A stretch of 18,799 nt of DNA from an uncultured Lachnospiraceae bacterium (GTDB lineage: Bacteria > Bacillota > Clostridia > Lachnospirales > Lachnospiraceae): contig CACZQT010000101.1 in assembly GCA_902783295.1 (NCBI GenBank), positions 1 to 18,799 of the forward strand. Direction: 5' to 3'. Numbering within the stretch: the stretch's first letter is position 1; each line of letters opens with the position of its first letter. Under the pieces are notes generated by a model that saw nothing but the letters and a program-made list of their open reading frames with translations, was not told the origin of the DNA and did not search any database. Positions 13,741 to 18,799 of the stretch are shown piece after piece. A program made the translations under genes and the position numbers.

Positions 13741-15291
13741 ATGAAACAAAAACTGCTCAGGACGGTGATTATACTGTCCGTCACGGCTGCCGCCCTTGCG
13801 GCAGCCTTCTTGCTATGGCGAAGTGGAATCTTCCTGGAGGCATGCTCTCCCTGGTCCGTGTGGACAAAAGAGAAGACTGTGGAAGATAATTCCGGAGAAC
13901 GATTTTTCAGAATCTCCTTAAAGAACCAAAAAGTCAGCGTGTTTTCCGGCACGGATCAGCAGACTTTATCTGAAACCTGGAAATCACCTTCCCATCTGAA
14001 AGTACAGGATGTCCTGTTTTCTGATATAGACTATGACGGCACTCCGGAGCTCATGCTTTTATGCTGGTATGTCGGTTCTCCTTCTCTGTGGGACAGCGGC
14101 CAGCCTGTGATCGGAAACAGTCAGTGGACACAGCATATTTATATATACAAGCCGGTAGAAGACGGCAGCATGCACGAACACTGGATGGCTTCCAGAATCA
14201 TGCAGAATATAGCATTCTGGAATTTTGACGAAGCACTGCGGCTTTTCTTTACAGATCAGGACGGCCATGTGACACGCTGGGACTGGTTTGGCTGGGGGCT
14301 GAAATACTTTGCAGATGGTTATCCGGAAGTAAAGTGCCTGGTAAGCGGCGACTGTCTGATTCATCAGCGGATTCTGGAAGAAGGACGTACGAAAGGAAAC
14401 TTTGACTTTCTGTTTGAACATATCTCGCCTGAATTAGAAACGGCTGACCTCGCTGTTCTGGGACAGGAAAGCCTTTTCGTACCTCCGCAGACCGGATACA
14501 GCGGATATCCATTGTTCCGCACCCCGGTTCTTGTCGGTGAGGCAGCTGTTAAGGCAGGTTTTAATGCAGCTGCCTGTGCCACAAATCACGCCATGGATGC
14601 CGGAGCGGAAGGAATCAACACGACAGCTGCTTTTTACGAGGAGAAAGGGATTCCCTGCCTGGGAATTCTCCCATACAGTAATACAGAGGCAGATGAACCG
14701 CTTTATCATCTTTTCGTGAAAAACGGAATCAGGATCGCTTTGTTTAATTATACCTATGGAACAAACACGGGAAATCCGGAAGATCTCTGGCCTGGTGCAG
14801 TCCATCTCCTTACTGATGAAAAAACCGTCCGGAAAGAGATTTCTTCAGGAAAGCAGGAAGGAGCCGCTGATGTATCTGTTGTAATTGTGCACTGGGGTAC
14901 TGAATATGCATCAGAACCGGATGAAACCCAGCGGCGATGGGCCAGGGTGTTTCTGGAATGCGGGGTAGATGCTGTTATAGGTTCCCACCCCCATGTACTG
15001 CAGCCTCTGGAAATATTGACAGATGAATCCGGCAGAGAAATGCCTGTATTCTGGTCACTCGGAAATCTTGTTTCCAGGCAGGACCAGCCGGAACAGGTTC
15101 TGGGAGGTCTCGCAGAATTTACAGTACAAAAAACACCGGATGAATGCAGTATAGTGGATTGCCAGTTGCTTCCTGTCATCACCCATCAGACGGAGGAAAA
15201 CACTACCGTTTATCTTCTTTCAGAATATACAGAAGAACTCGCCGGATCACACAGGCTTGATGTTCAGAAGATCATTTCCGGCGTGCATTGA
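13741..15291 (+). CDS. Membrane-anchored CapA-like protein with an extra N-terminal domain
   Basis: The 516-residue protein has one N-terminal membrane anchor (about 8-26) and is otherwise outside the cell. Residues about 55-195 form an added domain containing DIDYDGTPEL (95-104), an FG-GAP/VCBS-like acidic loop that often binds calcium. From about 197 on lies a CapA-type (PGA_cap) metallophosphatase-like domain: VSGDCLIH (201-208), ATNHAMDAG (280-288), VHWGTEY (383-389), GSHPHVLQP (414-422) and WSLGNLV (438-444). CapA proteins take part in poly-gamma-glutamate anchoring or synthesis, but no capB or capC is near, so that role is not supported here. The usual NLE motif is GQE at 241-243. GGGTGA lies ten bases before the start, and the gene follows the DUF3160 gene without a visible terminator. 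Confidence 0.88.
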   Translation: MKQKLLRTVIILSVTAAALAAAFLLWRSGIFLEACSPWSVWTKEKTVEDNSGERFFRISLKNQKVSVFSGTDQQTLSETWKSPSHLKVQDVLFSDIDYDGTPELMLLCWYVGSPSLWDSGQPVIGNSQWTQHIYIYKPVEDGSMHEHWMASRIMQNIAFWNFDEALRLFFTDQDGHVTRWDWFGWGLKYFADGYPEVKCLVSGDCLIHQRILEEGRTKGNFDFLFEHISPELETADLAVLGQESLFVPPQTGYSGYPLFRTPVLVGEAAVKAGFNAAACATNHAMDAGAEGINTTAAFYEEKGIPCLGILPYSNTEADEPLYHLFVKNGIRIALFNYTYGTNTGNPEDLWPGAVHLLTDEKTVRKEISSGKQEGAADVSVVIVHWGTEYASEPDETQRRWARVFLECGVDAVIGSHPHVLQPLEILTDESGREMPVFWSLGNLVSRQDQPEQVLGGLAEFTVQKTPDECSIVDCQLLPVITHQTEENTTVYLLSEYTEELAGSHRLDVQKIISGVH

Positions 15292-15336
15292 AAAGAGAAC
15301 TCAATTGCTTAAAGGATAATAAAAGGAGGTATCATC

Positions 15337-16230
15337 ATGCATCAGATGAAAAATGAAAGCAGCATCAAAAACAAGAGAAATTCAAAGCTTCCTGGTTTTC
15401 TGGCTGCAGCGGTTCTTGGACTGGCCGTTTTCAGCCTGTCACTGCCGGCACAGGCTTCTACAAAAAGCAGCCTTCTGAATAAGATTCAGAAGACCGTCGG
15501 CAGCAGTGTGTTAAGATCATGGTATGCAGATTTTGACGGAAACGGAAGCAAAGAAGTTTTTGCGGTAATGGGTTATGGAGAAACAGAGAATTCCCTCTGG
15601 TTTGCCAGCGACAAGGAAGTGAAAATTCTTCCGGCGGGCGGCTTCTGGTACTATGCTGATTATCATAATCCTGCCGGTATCTGTAAGGTCAGCAAAAAGC
15701 AGAAGCTTTTTGTGATGGAATCCGGCGCCGGCGGAAGCGGCAGTACTTCTCACTGTTATTATGTAAAATCCGGAAGAGTAAAAACCGTGGCGAAAGCCGG
15801 AGAAGGGTTAATGCAAATCAGTGGGAAGCAGTTTGCCGTTCATATGAGTGCTTTTGACAGCATAGAAAACGATGGGCACGGAGAGGGGCATACATACAAA
15901 AGATATTATCTGAAATGGACCGGTACAAAATTCAAAGAATATAAGGGGACCCAGATCAGCCAAAAAACACTGAAGAAATATACCGGAGCCTCCGCAATAC
16001 TGAAAAAAGCCAAAAATGAAGGATACTCCATCGGAACCATTTTCCGGCGGGGAAACGGTATCATCAATGTTAATCTGTATAAGAAGGAAATGTACGGTGG
16101 CCGGGTGAATGAAAATCTGACGTTGAAAATCAGCGGTAAGAAGGTCAAACTTGTAACTGCGTATGCGAATGCAGCCAACTGGATTCAGAAATACAGCTAC
16201 CGTGGTGTTTATAAGAGCAGCGGGTTTTAA
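15337..16230 (+). CDS. Secreted protein of unknown function with an acidic calcium-type loop
   Basis: The 297-residue protein has a long signal peptide: basic start to residue 17, hydrophobic core about 20-36, and cleavage after AQA at 40. The mature part is lysine- and tyrosine-rich, like many Gram-positive surface proteins. DFDGNGSKEV (65-74) is an EF-hand or FG-GAP-like loop similar to the one in the CapA-like protein upstream. The C-terminal half (about 190-297) has basic strand-rich sequence with no family I recognise. AAAGGAGG at 15323-15330 gives a very strong ribosome-binding site. It begins 45 bases after the CapA-like gene. Only five bases separate its stop codon from the end of the convergent MATE gene, so no terminator fits between them. 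Confidence 0.8.
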   Translation: MHQMKNESSIKNKRNSKLPGFLAAAVLGLAVFSLSLPAQASTKSSLLNKIQKTVGSSVLRSWYADFDGNGSKEVFAVMGYGETENSLWFASDKEVKILPAGGFWYYADYHNPAGICKVSKKQKLFVMESGAGGSGSTSHCYYVKSGRVKTVAKAGEGLMQISGKQFAVHMSAFDSIENDGHGEGHTYKRYYLKWTGTKFKEYKGTQISQKTLKKYTGASAILKKAKNEGYSIGTIFRRGNGIINVNLYKKEMYGGRVNENLTLKISGKKVKLVTAYANAANWIQKYSYRGVYKSSGF

Positions 16231-16235
16231 ATCCG

Positions 16236-17591
16236 TTACTGCTTCCACCGTGCGGAAAGATAGAATATCCCTCCGATCAGAAGGGGCATGAAACCGGCCA
16301 GGGAATCGCCCATCCAGAATCCGAAGCAATTCATATGGAGAGCAAAGCCAAACAGCGCTGCAAGACCAATCCGGCTGATGACACCGTCAATGATGGCGAT
16401 GGCCAGATTCAGGCGGGGCCTTCCGGAACCGTTGATCAGGGAAAAACTGACGCTGCGGGTGGCTGCTCCGTAAAAGTTCAGAATGATAGGCAGGGTAAGG
16501 ACGGAAGCAGCGCCAAGGACGTCTGTATCCGTTGTAAAAATCCCGTAAACACTCCTTGCATTTAAGACCATAAGCAAAGTTGCAGCCGTGGCAAGTCCAA
16601 TACTTACCGTAAGAATGGTAAGCAGGATCTTTTGTACACGGCTGTATTTTCTGGCGCCGAGATTCTGGCCGACCATGGTGCTTCCGGCAGTGGTGAATGC
16701 CTGGGAAATCACACCGCTCATCGTATTTACCTTGTTGAAGATACCAGCCAGTGCGGAGAAGGTGACATCAAAAAGATTAATCCAGGACATCAGCACAATC
16801 TTGGAAAAGCTGATGGCTGCGGACTGGATCGCCATGGGGATCCCAAGTGCCACAAGCTTTTTGAAAGCGGAAGGATCCACACAGAAACTGGCAGGCCGGA
16901 AATCGAATCCGAAGCTTTCCCGACGATGGTACAGATAAATCAGGGCCGTGATAAAGCTGACGCCTTGTCCGATTACCGTTGCCAGGGCTGCACCGAAGAC
17001 CTTCAGTCCAAGGTACTTGACAAAAAGAATATCCAGTACAGTATTCAGGATGGCAGCGATCGCAATAAAAAAGAAAGGTCTTCTGCTGTCCCCCATACCG
17101 CGAAGAATAGCGCTGACGATATTGTAGCCGTAAATAAAAAGCAGCCCGCAGACACAGGTCACCAGGTAATCCATGGCGAAATCCCAGGAGGCAGACGGTG
17201 TATTCAGCCAGTGAAGAATCGGCGTGCGAAGGATAAAACAAATGCCGGAAATCCCTAACGATACGGAAAGCAAAAACGTAAACATCGTACCGATGGTACG
17301 CCGGATGCCTTCCCTGTCCCCGGCCCCTACGGACCGTGCAATGATGACCTGCCCGGCCGAGGAAAACCCCATCGCAACAAAAGTAAGGAGATGAAGAATA
17401 TCTCCGCCGATGGAAACGGCTGACATCCCCGCCTTGCCAATGTAGTTGCCCACAATAATCATATCCACGAGATTATAGACAGCCTGGAGAGCATTGGATA
17501 CAAACAGCGGGAGAGCGAACCGGAATAATAAGGGGACAACCGGTCCCTGGGTGAGATCCCGGATCATAGATGTGGATGAAGTTTGTTTCAT
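16236..17591 (-). CDS. MATE family efflux transporter
   Basis: The 451-residue protein is a MATE transporter, which exports cationic drugs or metabolites in exchange for protons or sodium. It has about twelve hydrophobic helices in two related halves. Family landmarks are LTQGPVVPLLFRFALP at the N-terminus, VDMIIVGNYIG in the first helix pair, and ILRGMGDSRRP and the second-half counterpart LINGSGRPRLN. I start at the ATG at 17591, which has AAGGAA upstream. An in-frame ATG ten codons earlier (17621) has no ribosome-binding site. A near-consensus promoter lies 71 bases upstream on minus. The substrate cannot be told from sequence, and no regulator gene is adjacent. It is convergent with the secreted protein gene at 16230. 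Confidence 0.95.
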   Translation of the reverse strand: MKQTSSTSMIRDLTQGPVVPLLFRFALPLFVSNALQAVYNLVDMIIVGNYIGKAGMSAVSIGGDILHLLTFVAMGFSSAGQVIIARSVGAGDREGIRRTIGTMFTFLLSVSLGISGICFILRTPILHWLNTPSASWDFAMDYLVTCVCGLLFIYGYNIVSAILRGMGDSRRPFFFIAIAAILNTVLDILFVKYLGLKVFGAALATVIGQGVSFITALIYLYHRRESFGFDFRPASFCVDPSAFKKLVALGIPMAIQSAAISFSKIVLMSWINLFDVTFSALAGIFNKVNTMSGVISQAFTTAGSTMVGQNLGARKYSRVQKILLTILTVSIGLATAATLLMVLNARSVYGIFTTDTDVLGAASVLTLPIILNFYGAATRSVSFSLINGSGRPRLNLAIAIIDGVISRIGLAALFGFALHMNCFGFWMGDSLAGFMPLLIGGIFYLSARWKQ

Positions 17592-17661
17592 AGTCTGATG
17601 TTCCTTATATGAGCGAGTCATTTAAACGTATATCTGCCCGTGTTGCTTTTACTGATGTTTT

Positions 17662-17690
17662 ATTATACCCATCGGACGATATGTTTGCAA
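17662..17690 (-). promoter_or_regulatory. Promoter of the MATE gene
   Basis: On minus, TTGCAA (17685-17690) and a perfect TATAAT (17662-17667) are 17 bases apart. Transcription should begin near 17655. GTTTGCAAAC around the -35 is itself a short palindrome and could be an operator. Confidence 0.8.
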
Positions 17691-17730
17691 ACAATTTATC
17701 TTGGACGGAGGCGAGTTATGAATCTCCGGC

Positions 17731-17761
17731 AAAACAAAGCCAGCGGATTGTTCCGCTGGCT
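17731..17761 (-). terminator. Rho-independent terminator of the PHP gene
   Basis: A perfect 10-bp stem (17738-17747 with 17752-17761) with a 4-base loop is followed on minus by TTGTTTT. It begins a few bases after the PHP stop codon and shields the MATE promoter from upstream transcription. Confidence 0.85.
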
Positions 17762-17766
17762 GCTGT

Positions 17767-18465
17767 TCATATTATTTCTTTTTTTCTCAGGAAATTTTCA
17801 ATCCGGGGATCCAGCTGCCTGTCAGGTTCTGCTATGTCCCACAGATAATGAGCATCAGAATTGTGAAGCCAGGGCTTTTCCGTCAGGACGGGATGTTTTG
17901 CGAACAGTTCATCGCGAAGTCCCAGGTGGTACAGCTCAAAGAAAGGAAAATCAACATCTTCCGGAATCGTGCCCATGATGGCAAGCAGACTGTTAGCACT
18001 CCGGTCTATGTGCGCGGGAAAAAAGATTCCGCCATATTTTTTCATCAGCTCCGGAAGCTCGGAATAGGAAACTCCGCTGGCTGTAATGAGAAGTATGTCG
18101 ATATTTCCGATGGGCTCGTCATTTTCGTCAACGATGATCTGCTCCCCGAAAATCTCCGGTTTGTTTCGTACCGGCGGCATGGTAGAAAAGACATAAGAAT
18201 CAAAATCCATGGCCTGTTCCAGGGTGGGAAACAGACAGACTGCGTGAATTTCCTCTGTAGTATTGATCTCCATTCCGGGAATGGCGCGGATTCCTGCTTC
18301 TTTGGCTGCCTTCATAAAAGCCGGGCAGTTTCTGGAACTGTTGTGATCCGTAAGAGCGATTACATCAAGTTCTTTAAGCACGGCCATATTTACGATGTTG
18401 TTCACGGTCATGTCATTATCCCCGCAGGGAGAGAGGCATGAATGAATGTGAAGATCGTAGGTCAT
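17767..18465 (-). CDS. PHP-domain phosphoesterase
   Basis: The 232-residue cytoplasmic protein is a PHP (polymerase and histidinol phosphatase) metal-dependent phosphoesterase. Its metal-binding motifs are intact: H6 and H8 in DLHIHS, D40-H41 in LTDHN, E66 in GMEINT, H74, H152 in PAHIDR, and D204 and H206 in NSDAHY. The start is supported by AAGGAGG, which overlaps the stop codon (TAAGGAGG) of the upstream DRTGG gene, ten bases before the ATG. In many Clostridia this PHP plus DRTGG pair sits with [FeFe]-hydrogenase and NADH-linked electron carrier genes, so a link to hydrogenase function is likely from context, but the substrate is not known. A terminator follows directly, so it is the last gene of its operon. 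Confidence 0.93.
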   Translation of the reverse strand: MTYDLHIHSCLSPCGDNDMTVNNIVNMAVLKELDVIALTDHNSSRNCPAFMKAAKEAGIRAIPGMEINTTEEIHAVCLFPTLEQAMDFDSYVFSTMPPVRNKPEIFGEQIIVDENDEPIGNIDILLITASGVSYSELPELMKKYGGIFFPAHIDRSANSLLAIMGTIPEDVDFPFFELYHLGLRDELFAKHPVLTEKPWLHNSDAHYLWDIAEPDRQLDPRIENFLRKKEII

Positions 18466-18475
18466 AGGGGCCTCC

Positions 18476-18799
18476 TTACAGAGTGTCGAAAATCATTTTT
18501 CCCGTCTCGAAGGCAGGCCGTCCGGACAGCAGCACTGCGATATCCTGCTGGCGGGCTTTTTTCATCATTTCGGCATCCGGCTTTACACGATCACAGAGTA
18601 CAATACAGGCAACATCTGCGAGGGAAGCAACCGCAACGGAATTCATATTCCCCATGACAGTGATCCAGGCGCAGCCTTCCGGTGCGCGGCCCATGGCAAA
18701 ACTTAATAGATCGCAGCAGTAGATTCCGGTGATTTCACGTGCAAGGGCGTCTTCGCCGGCAACTATTTCAAAACCGCATTCAGCGGCCGTTTCCTGTAC
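18476..18799 (-). CDS. DRTGG-domain protein; 5' end beyond window edge
   Basis: The frame is open on minus from 18799 to the TAA at 18476, giving 107 residues of a small cytoplasmic protein whose start lies outside. It matches the roughly 110-residue DRTGG-domain proteins found in clostridial hydrogenase clusters. Landmarks are ECGFEIVAGED near the N-terminus, EITGIYCCDLLSFAMGRAPE, AWITVMGN, and ASLADVACIVLCD. The DRTGG fold also occurs in CBS-domain and phosphotransacetylase proteins and may sense a nucleotide or metabolite. Very little of the protein can be missing. Translation is probably coupled to the PHP gene, which starts ten bases later. Confidence 0.88.
   Translation of the reverse strand, partial: VQETAAECGFEIVAGEDALAREITGIYCCDLLSFAMGRAPEGCAWITVMGNMNSVAVASLADVACIVLCDRVKPDAEMMKKARQQDIAVLLSGRPAFETGKMIFDTL

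Noticed and set aside
1..18799. CRISPR array, phage, insertion sequence or integrative element
   Set aside because: No regularly spaced repeats, transposase, integrase or recombinase, and no direct repeats beside the tRNA genes were seen.

Overview
The window reads as a chromosomal segment of an anaerobic Bacillota organism, most likely a Lachnospiraceae-like member of the Clostridia. The grounds are a near-canonical clostridial pyruvate phosphate dikinase, a clostridial PurL with its glutaminase fused at the C-terminus, strong AGGAGG ribosome-binding sites, TGn extended -10 promoters, and several Lachnospiraceae-type families (DUF5688, DUF4037, DUF4125, DUF3160). It looks like ordinary chromosome. 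I see no insertion sequence, phage gene, CRISPR array or rRNA.

Layout. 1-950 is the 3' end of purL. 1067-2181 is a solitary rpoA with its own near-consensus promoter and a structured leader. It is outside the usual ribosomal-protein operon, and its N-terminal domain has lost several residues that are nearly invariant in RNA polymerase alpha. A pair of stem-loops separates it from a convergent DUF5688 gene (2405-3346). A divergent tRNA pair follows, tRNA-Arg(CCG) on minus and tRNA-Val(GAC) on plus, with back-to-back promoters. tRNA-Val is followed by a flavodiiron protein gene (3839-4999).

5097-7651 holds three genes on the plus strand that look like one transcription unit: a TPR protein, a DUF4037 protein with a nucleotidyltransferase signature, and a DUF4125 protein. 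Their function is not established, and the set is the best candidate here for an uncharacterised system. ppdK (7988-10606) follows, with a strong promoter, a hairpin at the predicted 5' end of its mRNA, very biased codons and a strong terminator. A gene-free stretch after it (about 10692-10870) contains a perfect 14-bp inverted repeat and a GC-richer island.

10967-16230 runs entirely on plus: a small DUF1294 membrane protein, then three closely spaced exported proteins (DUF3160; a membrane-anchored CapA-like protein with an extra N-terminal domain; a small secreted protein). The last two share a DxDxDG-type acidic loop. On minus are a MATE transporter (16236-17591) with its own consensus promoter, a PHP-domain phosphoesterase (17767-18465), and the 3' part of a DRTGG-domain gene (18476-18799). 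The last two form an operon of the sort found beside [FeFe]-hydrogenase genes.

Together the metabolic genes (PPDK, flavodiiron protein, hydrogenase-associated pair) fit a fermentative anaerobe that tolerates traces of oxygen. All assignments come from reading the sequence by eye and from remembered family features. No database search was run.
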